7,592 nucleotides of DNA from an uncultured Alphaproteobacteria bacterium (GCA_937868035.1 CALMLK010000114.1:1-7592), one strand, 5' to 3'; counted from the first letter of the stretch, positions 1 to 6,924 are shown. Numbers and translations: made by a program. Notes: generated by a model from the letters alone, not told the origin.

Positions 1-436
1 GATGTACCGCCAGAAGGGCACCGGCGGCGCCCGTCACGGTTCGCGCAAGCCTGGTCTGTTCGTGGGCGGCGGCAAGGCCTTTGGCCCGCGCTTCCGCAGC
101 CATGAAACGGCGCTGAACAAGAAGGTCCGCGCGCTTGGCCTCAAGCACGCCCTCTCGACCAAGGTGAAGGCTTCCGAGCTGATCATCGTGGACAAGGCGG
201 AACTCGCCGAAGCCAAGACCAAGTCGGTCAAGGCGGTCTTCGAGAAGCTCGGCCTCGTCAACGCGCTGATCATCGACGGCGCGGTGCTGAACGAGGGCTT
301 CGCCAAGGCAGCCCGCAACATTCCGAACATCGACGTGCTGCCCATCCAGGGCATCAACGTCTACGACATTCTCCGTCGCAAGAACCTGGTTCTGACGAAG
401 GCGGCTGTCGAAGCTCTGGAGGCTCGCTTCAAATGA
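1..436 (+). CDS. rplD: 50S ribosomal protein L4 (5' truncated)
   Basis: L4 is a large-subunit protein that binds 23S rRNA early in assembly; its extended loop reaches the nascent-peptide tunnel. The 144 visible residues begin inside that loop with the 'YRQKGTG' segment, which matches 'WRQKGTG' of E. coli L4. By that alignment about 58 N-terminal residues and the true start lie upstream of the window; the ATG at 2-4 is internal. The Lys equivalent to E. coli K63 (macrolide-resistance site) is retained at 14-16, while the Arg equivalent to R67 is Gly (codon 26-28). The globular domain follows with 'NIPNIDVLP' and 'NVYDILRR', typical of alphaproteobacterial L4. The TGA stop overlaps the rplW start as ATGA, which suggests translational coupling. 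In E. coli L4 represses its own S10 operon through the leader, which is outside this window, so that control cannot be judged here. Confidence 0.97.
   Translation, partial: MYRQKGTGGARHGSRKPGLFVGGGKAFGPRFRSHETALNKKVRALGLKHALSTKVKASELIIVDKAELAEAKTKSVKAVFEKLGLVNALIIDGAVLNEGFAKAARNIPNIDVLPIQGINVYDILRRKNLVLTKAAVEALEARFK
418..422 (+). promoter_or_regulatory. Ribosome binding site of rplW inside rplD
   Basis: GGAGG lies 10 nt before the rplW ATG at 433, within the last codons of rplD. It supports the start that overlaps the rplD stop by 4 nt. Confidence 0.75.
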
Positions 437-726
437 GCAAGGAACACTACTACAGCATCATCCTGTCCCCATCGATCACCGAAAAGGGCACGATGGTTTC
501 GGCTTCCAACCAGATCGTCTTCAACGTCGCCCGCGACGCCACGAAGACTGAAATCAAGAAGGCCATCGAAGGTCTTTTCGGTGTGAAGGTGAAGGCCGTC
601 AACACGCTCGTCCGCAAGGGCAAGCTCCGGACGTTCCGCGGACGCAAGTCCCTGCTGGGCGACAAGAAGAAGGCTTACGTCACGCTCGCCGAAGGCGAAC
701 GCCTCGACGTGACGACCGGTCTGTAA
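433..726 (+). CDS. rplW: 50S ribosomal protein L23
   Basis: L23 sits at the exit of the peptide tunnel and is the docking site for trigger factor and signal recognition particle. The 97 residues match the family's usual length. The N-terminal 'SPSITEKGT' segment (residues 12-20) aligns with 'APHVSEKAS' of E. coli, so Glu17 corresponds to E. coli Glu18, the trigger-factor contact. The core '[19 protein letters not shown]' (about residues 35-53) is the family signature, and the C-terminal '[14 protein letters not shown]' is also typical. The start is fixed by the ATGA overlap with rplD and the GGAGG at 418-422. The stop at 724-726 leads into AAGGG, the likely ribosome binding site of rplB. Confidence 0.97.
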   Translation: MSKEHYYSIILSPSITEKGTMVSASNQIVFNVARDATKTEIKKAIEGLFGVKVKAVNTLVRKGKLRTFRGRKSLLGDKKKAYVTLAEGERLDVTTGL

Positions 727-738
727 GGGTCAAGAACA

Positions 739-1566
739 ATGGCACTCAAGACATTCAACCCCACATCAGCCGGACGCCGCCACCTGATCCAGGTGGACCG
801 CTCCGACCTCTTCAAGGGCAAGCCCGTGAAGAGCCTGGTGACGGGCCAGAAGAACAACGGCGGCCGTGGCAACACCGGCCGTGTCACCACCCGCGGCCAG
901 GGCGGCGGCCACAAGCAGGCCTACCGCCTGATCGACTTCAAGCGCACGAAGCATGGCATGCCTGCCACGGTCGAGCGCCTTGAATACGATCCGAACCGCA
1001 CCTCGTTCATCGCGCTGATCAAGTATGCCGATGGCACGCTCTCCTACATCCTCGCGCCGCAGCGCCTGGCCGTGGGCGACCAGGTCATTTCCGGCCCGAA
1101 CGTCGACGTGAAGCCCGGCAACGCCATGCCGATCGGCGCCGTTCCCGTGGGCACGATCGTGCACAACGTGGAAACGAAGCCCGGCTCCGGCGGTTCTCTC
1201 GCCCGCGCCGCAGGCACCTACGTGATGGTCGCAGGCCGTGATGGCGCCAACGTCATCATCAAGCTCAAGTCGGGTGAAACCCGCATGGTGCCGGCCATCG
1301 GCATGGCCTCCATCGGCGCCGTGTCGAACCCGGACCACCTCAACGAAGTGGTCGGCAAGGCCGGCCGCACCCGCTGGAAGGGCTGGCGCCCGATCTCGCG
1401 CGGTATCGCCCGCAACCCGGTCGACCATCCGAACGGTGGCCGTACCAACGGTGGTAAGCACTGGGCAACGCCGTGGGGCAAGCCGACCAAGGGCAAGAAG
1501 ACACGCACCAACAAGCGTACGACCAAGATGATCGTGCGCAGCCGCCACGACCGCAAGAAGTCTTAA
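739..1566 (+). CDS. rplB: 50S ribosomal protein L2
   Basis: L2 is a primary 23S rRNA binding protein needed for subunit association and for a functional peptidyl transferase centre. The 275-residue product has the usual length and start ('[15 protein letters not shown]'). The RNA-binding core shows '[15 protein letters not shown]' (about residues 55-69), 'YDPNRT' and 'YILAPQRL', followed by the SH3-like 'GTIVHNVE...[11 protein letters not shown]' region. The C-terminal domain has 'NPVDHPNGG' then '[22 protein letters not shown]'. The first His (residue 230) matches E. coli H229 (numbered without Met), implicated in peptidyl transfer. The next family His is Asn232, and the usual Gly-Glu-Gly that follows is missing, which shortens the loop by 2-3 residues. 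The frame is intact, so this is a real variant or lineage trait, not a broken gene. The AAGGG at 725-729 is about 9 nt before the ATG. Confidence 0.97.
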   Translation: MALKTFNPTSAGRRHLIQVDRSDLFKGKPVKSLVTGQKNNGGRGNTGRVTTRGQGGGHKQAYRLIDFKRTKHGMPATVERLEYDPNRTSFIALIKYADGTLSYILAPQRLAVGDQVISGPNVDVKPGNAMPIGAVPVGTIVHNVETKPGSGGSLARAAGTYVMVAGRDGANVIIKLKSGETRMVPAIGMASIGAVSNPDHLNEVVGKAGRTRWKGWRPISRGIARNPVDHPNGGRTNGGKHWATPWGKPTKGKKTRTNKRTTKMIVRSRHDRKKS

Positions 1567-1579
1567 GGGGTAGCGCGAC

Positions 1580-1858
1580 ATGACACGCTCCGTATGGAAA
1601 GGCCCGTTCGTTGACGGGTATCTGCTGAAAAAGGCCGACGCCGCCCGCGGCTCGCGCCAGGCGATCAAGACGTGGAGCCGCCGCTCCACGATCCTGCCGA
1701 ACTTTGTGGGCCTGACGTTCCAGGTTCACAACGGCAACAAGTTCATCCCCGTGCACGTGACCGAAGAAATGGTCGGTCACAAGCTCGGCGAGTTCGCACC
1801 GACCCGGACCTTCAAGGCCCACGGCGGTTCGGACAAGAAGGCCGCTGCCGGAAAGTAA
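1580..1858 (+). CDS. rpsS: 30S ribosomal protein S19
   Basis: S19 is a head protein of the small subunit that contacts S13 and the 16S rRNA near the A-site tRNA and intersubunit bridge B1a. The 92 residues equal the normal family length. The signature start '[17 protein letters not shown]', the '[14 protein letters not shown]' segment and the C-terminal '[19 protein letters not shown]' with 'HGG' are all present and in order. The start ATG follows an AAGGGG (1565-1570) that overlaps the rplB stop codon. The gene ends 6 nt before rplV. Confidence 0.97.
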   Translation: MTRSVWKGPFVDGYLLKKADAARGSRQAIKTWSRRSTILPNFVGLTFQVHNGNKFIPVHVTEEMVGHKLGEFAPTRTFKAHGGSDKKAAAGK

Positions 1859-1864
1859 CGAGCC

Positions 1865-2257
1865 ATGAGCAAGCCCAAGACAAAGCGCGCGCTGCCGGCC
1901 ACCGAGGCCAAGGCGACCACCCGTTCGATCCGCATCAACACGCGCAAGCTGAATGATGTGGCGGCGGAAATCCGCGGCATGAAGGTGCAGAAGGCGCTCG
2001 CCCACCTGCAGTTCTCGCCGCGCCGCATCGCCAAGGACGTGAAGAAGACGCTGGAAAGCGCCATCGCAAACGCCGAGAACAACCACGACCTCGACATCAA
2101 CAACCTGATTGTTGCCGAGGCCTGGACCGGCAAGAACCTGGTGATGAAGCGCTGGTTCCCGGATGCACGCGGCCGGGTCGGCCACATCCACAAATTCTTT
2201 TCTGAACTGACGATCGTCGTCCGGGAAGTTTCTCCCGAAGCGAAGGAGGCCGCATAA
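1865..2257 (+). CDS. rplV: 50S ribosomal protein L22
   Basis: L22 binds all domains of 23S rRNA, and its long beta-hairpin lines the nascent-peptide tunnel with L4. At 130 residues it exceeds E. coli L22 (110) because of a basic N-terminal extension ending near '[16 protein letters not shown]' and a short C-terminal tail; extensions of this kind are common in Alphaproteobacteria. The core signature '[19 protein letters not shown]' (about residues 60-78) is clear. The hairpin starts with Met94-Lys95-Arg96, equivalent to the E. coli M82-K83-R84 triplet whose loss gives macrolide resistance, so that site is intact. The tip reads '[17 protein letters not shown]', with Asp100 where E. coli has Arg88. 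The ribosome binding site is weak (GGAAAG near 1850). The TAA stop shares one base with the rpsC ATG. Confidence 0.96.
   Translation: MSKPKTKRALPATEAKATTRSIRINTRKLNDVAAEIRGMKVQKALAHLQFSPRRIAKDVKKTLESAIANAENNHDLDINNLIVAEAWTGKNLVMKRWFPDARGRVGHIHKFFSELTIVVREVSPEAKEAA
2243..2249 (+). promoter_or_regulatory. Strong ribosome binding site of rpsC inside rplV
   Basis: AAGGAGG, a near-full match to the anti-Shine-Dalgarno sequence, lies 7 nt before the rpsC ATG at 2257 and inside the last codons of rplV. It is the best match in the window and sits at a TAATG stop/start overlap. Confidence 0.85.
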
Positions 2258-2970
2258 TGGGTCAGAAAGTCAATCCCATTGGCATGCGCCTGGGCGTAAT
2301 CCGCACGTGGGATTCCCGCTGGTTCGCCAACAGCCGCGAATACGGCAAGCTCCTCCACGAGGACATGGCGATCCGTGAATACCTCAAGGCCGAGCTGAAG
2401 CAGGCCGGTGTCTCGAAGGTCATCATCGAGCGTCCGCACAAGAAGTGCCGCGTCACGATCTACTCCGCCCGTCCGGGCGTGGTGATCGGCAAGAAGGGCG
2501 CCGACATCGAGAAGCTGCGCAAGCGCGTGGCCGAGATGACGGGCTCGGAAGTGCACCTCAACATCGTTGAAGTGCGCAAGCCCGAGATCGACGCCAACCT
2601 GGTCGCCGACAACATTGCACAGCAGCTCGAACGCCGCGTGGCTTTCCGCCGTGCGATGAAGCGCGCCGTGCAGTCGGCCCAGCGCATGGGCGCCCTCGGC
2701 ATCAAGATCACCTGCGCCGGCCGTCTGGGCGGCGCCGAAATCGCCCGCACCGAATGGTACCGTGAAGGCCGCGTGCCGCTGCACACGCTGCGCGCCGACG
2801 TCGACTACGGTGTCGCCACGGCCCACACGGCCTACGGCACCAACGGCGTGAAGGTCTGGATCTTCAAGGGTGAAATCCTCGAGCACGACCCGATGGCCAC
2901 CGACAAGCGCTTTGCGGAACAGCAGGAAGGCGGCGGAAGCCGTCCGCCGCGCCGCGAAGAGCGGAATTGA
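2257..2970 (+). CDS. rpsC: 30S ribosomal protein S3
   Basis: S3 lies on the solvent side of the 30S head, at the mRNA entry channel, and helps unwind structured mRNA. The 237-residue product begins with the family start '[12 protein letters not shown]'. A type II KH domain follows, with its GxxG loop in 'GVVIGKKG' at residues 74-81. The residues linked to mRNA helicase activity in E. coli, R131, R132 and K135, appear at exactly the same numbers in '[13 protein letters not shown]'. The C-terminal S3 domain shows '[27 protein letters not shown]' features around residues 156-182 and '[14 protein letters not shown]'. The tail is short, polar and Gly/Arg-rich, as is common. The start overlaps the rplV stop and has a strong ribosome binding site. 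Confidence 0.97.
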   Translation: MGQKVNPIGMRLGVIRTWDSRWFANSREYGKLLHEDMAIREYLKAELKQAGVSKVIIERPHKKCRVTIYSARPGVVIGKKGADIEKLRKRVAEMTGSEVHLNIVEVRKPEIDANLVADNIAQQLERRVAFRRAMKRAVQSAQRMGALGIKITCAGRLGGAEIARTEWYREGRVPLHTLRADVDYGVATAHTAYGTNGVKVWIFKGEILEHDPMATDKRFAEQQEGGGSRPPRREERN

Positions 2971-2985
2971 GACAGCGAGTAGATC

Positions 2986-3399
2986 ATGCTGCAACCAAAG
3001 AAAACAAAGTACCGCAAGGCCCACAAGGGCCGCATCCATGGCAATGCCACGAGCTGCAATACGCTCGACTTCGGCAACTTCGGTCTCAAGGCTCTTGAGC
3101 CGGAGCGCCTGACGGCCCGCCAGATCGAAGCGGCCCGCCGCGCTCTTGCCCGTGGCATGAAGCGCGCCGGCCGCATCTGGATCCGCGTCTTCCCGGACGT
3201 GCCGGTCTCCAAGAAGCCCGCCGAAGTCCGCATGGGCTCCGGCAAGGGTTCCACGGAATACTGGGCCGCCCGCGTGAAGCCGGGCCGCGTGTTGTTCGAA
3301 ATCGACGGCGTTCCGCGCAATGTCGCTGAGGAATCCCTCAGCCTTGCCGCCGCCAAGTTGCCCATCAAGACGCGCTTCGTTGCGCGCCTCGGTGAATAA
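2986..3399 (+). CDS. rplP: 50S ribosomal protein L16
   Basis: L16 organises the A-site region of the large subunit and contacts tRNA during accommodation. The 137 residues match the usual length, with the signature start '[20 protein letters not shown]', the '[18 protein letters not shown]' segment and the C-terminal '[12 protein letters not shown]'. Arg82 in 'EVRMGSGKG' aligns with E. coli Arg81, the residue hydroxylated by the YcfD/RoxA oxygenase in some bacteria; whether it is modified here is unknown. The stretch before the ATG (2971-2985) has no good Shine-Dalgarno match, only a short GCGAG, so initiation may depend on coupling to rpsC upstream. The start is nevertheless clear from the conserved N-terminus. 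Confidence 0.97.
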   Translation: MLQPKKTKYRKAHKGRIHGNATSCNTLDFGNFGLKALEPERLTARQIEAARRALARGMKRAGRIWIRVFPDVPVSKKPAEVRMGSGKGSTEYWAARVKPGRVLFEIDGVPRNVAEESLSLAAAKLPIKTRFVARLGE

Positions 3400-3413
3400 G
3401 GGGAGAGAGCATC

Positions 3414-3608
3414 ATGAAGATGAGTGACGTTCGCGCCCTCAGCAGCGACCAGATCAAGGACGAAATCCTGAAGCTCCGCAAGGAGCAGCTGAACCTGCGT
3501 TTCCAGCGCGCCTCCGGCCAGCTGGAAAAGACCAACCGCATCCGCCAGATCCGCCGCGACATCGCCCGTCTCAAGACGCAAGCGACCGTGTCGGCCAAGG
3601 CCAAGTAA
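3414..3608 (+). CDS. rpmC: 50S ribosomal protein L29
   Basis: L29 is a small helical protein next to L23 at the peptide exit site. The 64 residues match the family length. The pattern '[51 protein letters not shown]' type layout is seen as two long helices, with '[16 protein letters not shown]' (about residues 23-38) as the diagnostic segment. The chosen ATG at 3414 has GGAG at 3402-3405, 8 nt upstream. A second in-frame ATG at 3420 is possible but would be 14 nt from that site and would remove the usual 'MK' start. Confidence 0.96.
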   Translation: MKMSDVRALSSDQIKDEILKLRKEQLNLRFQRASGQLEKTNRIRQIRRDIARLKTQATVSAKAK

Positions 3609-3623
3609 GAGAGACGCAAGAAC

Positions 3624-3872
3624 ATGCCCAAGCGCATCCTGCAAGGTGTGGTCGTCAGCGACAAGAACGACAAGACCATCGTGGTGAAGGTGGAACGCCG
3701 CCTCCGCCATCCGGTGTTCAAGAAGACCGTGCGTGTGTCGAAGAAGTATCACGCCCATGACGAAAAGAATGAAGCCAAGGTTGGCGAGATCGTCCGCATC
3801 CAGGAGGCCCGGCCTCTGTCCAAGCAGAAGCGCTGGACACTGGTCGAGAAGGTCGACGCGGCCAAGGCTTGA
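3624..3872 (+). CDS. rpsQ: 30S ribosomal protein S17
   Basis: S17 is a primary 16S rRNA binding protein of OB fold in the 30S body, needed for early assembly. The 82 residues have the normal length. The diagnostic region '[18 protein letters not shown]' starts at residue 8, followed by '[19 protein letters not shown]' and the '[19 protein letters not shown]' segment. The ribosome binding site is weak: only AAGAGAG overlaps the rpmC stop. This is the last gene of the S10 operon in the E. coli arrangement. Here only 17 nt separate it from rplN, the first spc gene, with no visible terminator. Confidence 0.96.
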   Translation: MPKRILQGVVVSDKNDKTIVVKVERRLRHPVFKKTVRVSKKYHAHDEKNEAKVGEIVRIQEARPLSKQKRWTLVEKVDAAKA

Positions 3873-3889
3873 ACTGAACAGGTGAAACC

Positions 3890-4258
3890 ATGATCCAACA
3901 AGAGACAAATCTCGACGTTGCCGACAATTCCGGTGCCCGCCGCGTTCAGTGCATCAAGGTGCTCGGCGGCTCCAAGCGCCGTTACGCTGGCGTGGGCGAC
4001 ATCATCGTCGTGTCGGTGAAGGATGCCATTCCGCGCGGTCGCGTGAAGAAGGGCGCCGTCATGAAGGCGATCGTCGTGCGCACCGCCAAGGACATCCGCC
4101 GTGCGGATGGTTCGGCGATCCGCTTCGACCGCAACGCCGCGGTCCTCATCAATGCCCAGGGCGAGCCCGTGGGCACGCGTATCTTCGGACCGGTTCCGCG
4201 CGAACTGCGTTCCAAGAACCAGATGAAGATCATCTCGCTCGCACCGGAGGTCCTCTAA
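3890..4258 (+). CDS. rplN: 50S ribosomal protein L14
   Basis: L14 lies at the subunit interface, contacts L19 and forms intersubunit bridges with 16S rRNA; it is also the site bound by the silencing factor RsfS. The 122 residues equal the canonical length. The start '[19 protein letters not shown]' and the signature '[18 protein letters not shown]' beginning at residue 71 are unmistakable, and the end '[13 protein letters not shown]' is typical. An AGGTGA at 3880-3885 precedes the ATG. The gene opens the spc part of the cluster and ends one base before rplX. Confidence 0.98.
   Translation: MIQQETNLDVADNSGARRVQCIKVLGGSKRRYAGVGDIIVVSVKDAIPRGRVKKGAVMKAIVVRTAKDIRRADGSAIRFDRNAAVLINAQGEPVGTRIFGPVPRELRSKNQMKIISLAPEVL
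4246..4250 (+). promoter_or_regulatory. Ribosome binding site of rplX inside rplN
   Basis: GGAGG lies 9 nt before the rplX ATG at 4260 and within the last codons of rplN. It supports the start that follows the rplN stop after a single base. Confidence 0.8.
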
Positions 4259-4259
4259 C

Positions 4260-4583
4260 ATGGCTGCGAAGCTGAAAATCAAGAAGGGTGACAAGGTTGT
4301 TGTCATCGCCGGCAAGGACAAGGGCAAGCAGGGCGAAGTCCTGCGTGTCATCCCCACGGAAAACCGCGCCGTCGTCTCGGGTGTGAACGTTGCCAAGCGT
4401 CACACCAAGCAGACGCCGACCCAGGAAGGCGGCATTGTTCAGCAGAGCATGCCGATCCACATTTCGAACATCGCGCTGCGCGACCCGAAGGACGGCAAGC
4501 CGACCCGCGTGGGCTTCAAGACCCTCGCCGACGGCAAGAAGGTCCGCGTTGCCAAGCGTTCAGGAGAGACGATCAATGGCTGA
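4260..4583 (+). CDS. rplX: 50S ribosomal protein L24
   Basis: L24 is an assembly-initiating protein that binds the 5' end of 23S rRNA and sits near the tunnel exit. The 107 residues fit the family. The KOW motif is plain near the N-terminus ('[20 protein letters not shown]', residues 8-27). It is followed by '[18 protein letters not shown]', which carries the family's 'GVNxxKxH' pattern, and '[22 protein letters not shown]'. Codon use does not differ from the neighbours. The gene's last 8 nt overlap the start of rplE, so the two are probably translationally coupled. Confidence 0.97.
   Translation: MAAKLKIKKGDKVVVIAGKDKGKQGEVLRVIPTENRAVVSGVNVAKRHTKQTPTQEGGIVQQSMPIHISNIALRDPKDGKPTRVGFKTLADGKKVRVAKRSGETING
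4562..4566 (+). promoter_or_regulatory. Ribosome binding site of rplE inside rplX
   Basis: AGGAG lies 9 nt before the ATG at 4576 and inside rplX. It decides the rplE start: the reading frame is open further upstream to 4390, but that part is only a shadow of rplX. Confidence 0.75.
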
Positions 4584-5268
4584 GGAAAAGAAAGCCAAGC
4601 CGGCGGCCGCCAAGGCTGACAAGCCCGCCGCCAAGGCTGAGAAGGGCGCCAAGAAGGCTGCCGAGAAGTCTGGCGTGGCTGATGCCAACGCCGGCTTGCC
4701 GGAAAACTATGTGCCGCGCCTGCGCAAGTTCTACGACGAAACCGTGAAGCCCGACATGATCAAGCAGTTCGGCTACAAGAACGTCATGGAAGTGCCGAAG
4801 ATCACCAAGATCGTCCTGAACATGGGCGTCGGTGAAGCCACGCAGGATTCCAAGCTGGTGAACGTCGCCGCTTCGGAACTGGAAAAGATCGCCGGCCAGA
4901 AGCCCGTGATCACCAAGTCCCGCAAGGCCATCGCGCAGTTCAAGATCCGCGAGAACCTGGCGATCGGCACCAAGGTGACGCTGCGCAAGACCCGCATGTA
5001 CGAGTTCATGGACCGCCTCATCACCGTGGCCCTGCCGCGCGTGCGTGACTTCCGCGGCCTGACGGACCGTTCCTTCGACGGCCGTGGCAACTACGCCATG
5101 GGCATCAAGGAACACATCATTTTCCCGGAAATCGATTACGACAAGATTGACCGGGTGTGGGGCATGGACGTGATCGTCTGCACGTCCGCGAAGACCGACG
5201 AGGAAGCCCGCGCGCTTCTCGCCGCCTTCAACTTCCCCTTCCGCAAGAGCCAGCGCAAAGCGGCTTAA
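4576..5268 (+). CDS. rplE: 50S ribosomal protein L5 with Lys/Ala-rich N-terminal tail
   Basis: L5 binds 5S rRNA with L18 in the central protuberance and contacts P-site tRNA and S13. The product is 230 residues, against about 179-185 usually. The extra length is an N-terminal tail of about 40 residues rich in Lys, Ala, Pro and Glu, low in complexity and probably disordered. The classical L5 fold starts near '[19 protein letters not shown]' (about residue 43) and includes '[16 protein letters not shown]', '[20 protein letters not shown]', 'RVRDFRGL', '[15 protein letters not shown]' and a C-terminal 'AFNFPFRKS'. The start at 4576 is backed by AGGAG at 4562-4566 and overlaps rplX by 8 nt. A start deeper in, without the tail, lacks a suitable ATG; the next Met codon is inside the core. 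The tail's function is unknown; extra rRNA contacts are an inference. Confidence 0.96.
   Translation: MAEEKKAKPAAAKADKPAAKAEKGAKKAAEKSGVADANAGLPENYVPRLRKFYDETVKPDMIKQFGYKNVMEVPKITKIVLNMGVGEATQDSKLVNVAASELEKIAGQKPVITKSRKAIAQFKIRENLAIGTKVTLRKTRMYEFMDRLITVALPRVRDFRGLTDRSFDGRGNYAMGIKEHIIFPEIDYDKIDRVWGMDVIVCTSAKTDEEARALLAAFNFPFRKSQRKAA
4606..4640 (+). repeat. 14-nt direct repeat within the L5 N-terminal tail
   Basis: GCCGCCAAGGCTGA occurs at 4606-4619 and again at 4627-4640, in frame and 21 nt apart. It encodes 'AAKA' plus an acidic residue at residues 11-15 and 18-22, so the tail has a rough seven-residue period. This suggests growth of the tail by small duplications. Confidence 0.8.
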
Positions 5269-5272
5269 GGAG
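5267..5272 (+). promoter_or_regulatory. Ribosome binding site of rpsN overlapping the rplE stop
   Basis: AAGGAG overlaps the rplE TAA and is followed by 12 nt before the rpsN ATG at 5285. That spacing is longer than usual, but the purine run continues as AGAG to 5276, which would give an effective spacing of about 8 nt. Confidence 0.65.
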
Positions 5273-5284
5273 AGAGTTTATTTC

Positions 5285-5590
5285 ATGGCAAAGACAAGCT
5301 CGATCAACCGCAACGACAAGCGCCGCAAGATGGCGAAGTCTGCCGAAGGCAAGCGCAAGCGGCTGAAGGCCCTGATCCGCAACAAGACCACCCCGATGGA
5401 AGAGCGTTTCGCCGCTGTCCTGAAGTTGGCGGAAATGCCGCGCAACTCCGCCAAGGTGCGCATCCACAACCGCTGCGAAGTGACGGGCCGTTCGCGCGCC
5501 TATTACCGCAAACTCAAGATGTCGCGTATCGCGCTGCGCGATCTGGCCAACCAGGGTCTCATCCCCGGCATGGTCAAGTCGAGCTGGTAA
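5285..5590 (+). CDS. rpsN: 30S ribosomal protein S14 (long, zinc-free type)
   Basis: S14 is a late-assembling protein of the 30S head, near S3, S10 and the A site. The 101 residues identify the long form found in most Proteobacteria. It has a single Cys (residue 64, in '[15 protein letters not shown]') and lacks the paired CxxC knuckles of the short zinc-binding form, so it should not depend on zinc. The C-terminal '[23 protein letters not shown]' region is the family signature. No second, zinc-type S14 gene is present in this window. Confidence 0.97.
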   Translation: MAKTSSINRNDKRRKMAKSAEGKRKRLKALIRNKTTPMEERFAAVLKLAEMPRNSAKVRIHNRCEVTGRSRAYYRKLKMSRIALRDLANQGLIPGMVKSSW

Positions 5591-5605
5591 GAGAGGATCA
5601 GGAAT

Positions 5606-6007
5606 ATGTCCATGAACATCAGTGATCCCGTCGGTGATATGCTGGCGCGCATCCGCAACGCTCAGGAGCGTGGCAAGAACAAGGTGGCCGTGCCGCCGTC
5701 CCGCCTGCGCGAGCGTGTGCTCGAAGTGCTGCACCGGGAAGGCTATATCCGCGGTTTCACCACCATCGAGAAGGACGGCAAGTCCGAGATCGAGGTTGAA
5801 CTGAAGTATTTTGATGGCGCTCCCGTCATCAAGGAAATCCACCGTGTGTCGAAGCCCGGCCGCCGGGTCTACGCCTCTGTGTCCACTCTGCCGTCCGTTT
5901 ACAATGGTCTCGGCATCTCCATCCTCTCCACGCCGAAGGGCGTGATGTCGGATGCCGATGCCCGCGCCCAGAACGTCGGCGGCGAAGTGCTCTGCACGGT
6001 CTTCTAA
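5606..6007 (+). CDS. rpsH: 30S ribosomal protein S8
   Basis: S8 is a primary binding protein of the 16S central domain and in E. coli also represses spc-operon translation by binding mRNA near the rplE start. The 133 residues fit the family. The N-terminal domain has '[18 protein letters not shown]' and '[14 protein letters not shown]'. The C-terminal RNA-binding part has '[19 protein letters not shown]' followed by '[11 protein letters not shown]'. The ATG at 5606 has GAGAGG at 5591-5596, 9 nt upstream; an in-frame ATG at 5612 is a weaker alternative that would drop two residues. Whether S8 represses this operon cannot be told from the sequence by eye. Confidence 0.97.
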   Translation: MSMNISDPVGDMLARIRNAQERGKNKVAVPPSRLRERVLEVLHREGYIRGFTTIEKDGKSEIEVELKYFDGAPVIKEIHRVSKPGRRVYASVSTLPSVYNGLGISILSTPKGVMSDADARAQNVGGEVLCTVF

Positions 6008-6018
6008 GGAAGCGAAAG

Positions 6019-6552
6019 ATGTCACGTATCGGCAAGAAAGCAGTCCCGGTTCCGGCAGGCGTCACGGTCAACGTGTCGGGCCAGACGGTATCGGTGAAGG
6101 GCCCCAAGGGCGAGCTCAAGGAAGTCCTCAACGAGCAGGTGCTCGTGAAGATGGAGGAGGGCGGCGTCAAGGTGGACCCGATCAATGAATCCAAGCTGGC
6201 ACGCTCCGCCTGGGGCATGTCGCGCACGCTCGTCGCCAACATGGTGAAGGGTGTGACGGATGGCTACACCAAGTCGCTGGAAATCAACGGCGTGGGTTAT
6301 CGCGCCGCTGTCGCCGGCAAGAGCCTTCAGCTCAACCTCGGCTACAGCCACGACGTCAACTACCCGATCCCCACAGGGATCGAGATCAAGACGCCGAAGC
6401 CCACGGAAATCGTGATCTCCGGCATCGACAAGCAGCAGGTTGGCCAGGTCGCCGCCGAAATCCGCGAATGGCGCGGCCCGGAACCCTACAAGGGCAAGGG
6501 CATCAAGTACGCCGGCGAACACATCTTCCGCAAGGAAGGGAAGAAGAAGTAA
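6019..6552 (+). CDS. rplF: 50S ribosomal protein L6
   Basis: L6 is built of two duplicated domains and sits near the factor-binding site, close to the sarcin-ricin loop and the L7/L12 stalk. The 177 residues have the normal length. The start '[15 protein letters not shown]' and '[11 protein letters not shown]' mark the first domain; '[21 protein letters not shown]' marks the second. The C-terminal end '[22 protein letters not shown]' type signature (residues 156-177) is the family hallmark. AAGGA at 6006-6010, which overlaps the rpsH stop, is 8 nt before the ATG. Confidence 0.97.
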   Translation: MSRIGKKAVPVPAGVTVNVSGQTVSVKGPKGELKEVLNEQVLVKMEEGGVKVDPINESKLARSAWGMSRTLVANMVKGVTDGYTKSLEINGVGYRAAVAGKSLQLNLGYSHDVNYPIPTGIEIKTPKPTEIVISGIDKQQVGQVAAEIREWRGPEPYKGKGIKYAGEHIFRKEGKKK

Positions 6553-6564
6553 GGGACACGCATC

Positions 6565-6924
6565 ATGGCGAAAGTCACTCCCCTCAATTTGCGCAAGGCC
6601 CGCGTCCGCAAGGCGCTTGCCGAGCGCCTCAACGGCCGCCCGCGCCTTTCGGTGCACCGGTCGTCCAAGAACATCTATGCCCAGGTCATTGATGATGCGA
6701 AGGGCGTGACTGTCGCCTTTGCCTCGACCATGGAAAAGGATTTCAAGGCTGGCAAGAAGACGGGCGCCGACAAGGCGGCCGCCGAAGCCATCGGCAAGCT
6801 CGTTGCCGAGCGCGCCATCAAGGCCGGAATCAAGGACGTCGTCTTCGACCGCGGTGGTTACATCTATCATGGGCGCATCAAGGCGCTCGCCGACGCCGCC
6901 CGTTCTGGCGGACTGAATTTCTAA
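6565..6924 (+). CDS. rplR: 50S ribosomal protein L18
   Basis: L18 binds 5S rRNA and, with L5, brings it into the central protuberance. The 119 residues match the family length. A basic N-terminus ('[20 protein letters not shown]') leads into '[17 protein letters not shown]' and a C-terminal '[20 protein letters not shown]' motif (about residues 91-110) ending in 'ARSGGLNF'. These are the diagnostic parts of bacterial L18. AAGGG at 6551-6555, overlapping the rplF stop, lies 9 nt before the ATG. Confidence 0.97.
   Translation: MAKVTPLNLRKARVRKALAERLNGRPRLSVHRSSKNIYAQVIDDAKGVTVAFASTMEKDFKAGKKTGADKAAAEAIGKLVAERAIKAGIKDVVFDRGGYIYHGRIKALADAARSGGLNF

Noticed and set aside
766..1689. Long open frame on the - strand (307 codons) opposite rplB and rpsS
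   Set aside because: It lies wholly opposite conserved L2/S19 codons. Its translation is Ala/Gly/His/Asp-rich with no recognisable domain, as expected for the antisense of GC-rich genes.
1672..1956. Second + strand frame of 94 codons across rpsS and rplV
   Set aside because: It is out of frame with two conserved genes, has no ribosome binding site and no recognisable product.
1777..3039. Open frame of 420 codons on the - strand opposite rpsS, rplV, rpsC and the start of rplP
   Set aside because: It spans several well-supported genes and their junctions, has no family signature or ribosome binding site, and reflects third-position G/C bias.
3873..3889. Possible terminator or promoter between the S10 and spc parts
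   Set aside because: The 17-nt gap shows no inverted repeat, no T run and no room for a promoter beyond the rplN ribosome binding site.
2832..3908. Open frame of 358 codons on the - strand across rpsC to rplN
   Set aside because: Same reason: antisense shadow over conserved ribosomal protein genes, with low-complexity Leu/Ala/Arg-rich translation.
4390..4575. Upstream extension of the rplE frame, giving a 292-residue protein
   Set aside because: The added residues are Arg/Ser/Pro-rich, out-of-frame rplX sequence. The ribosome binding site at 4562-4566 points to the ATG at 4576.
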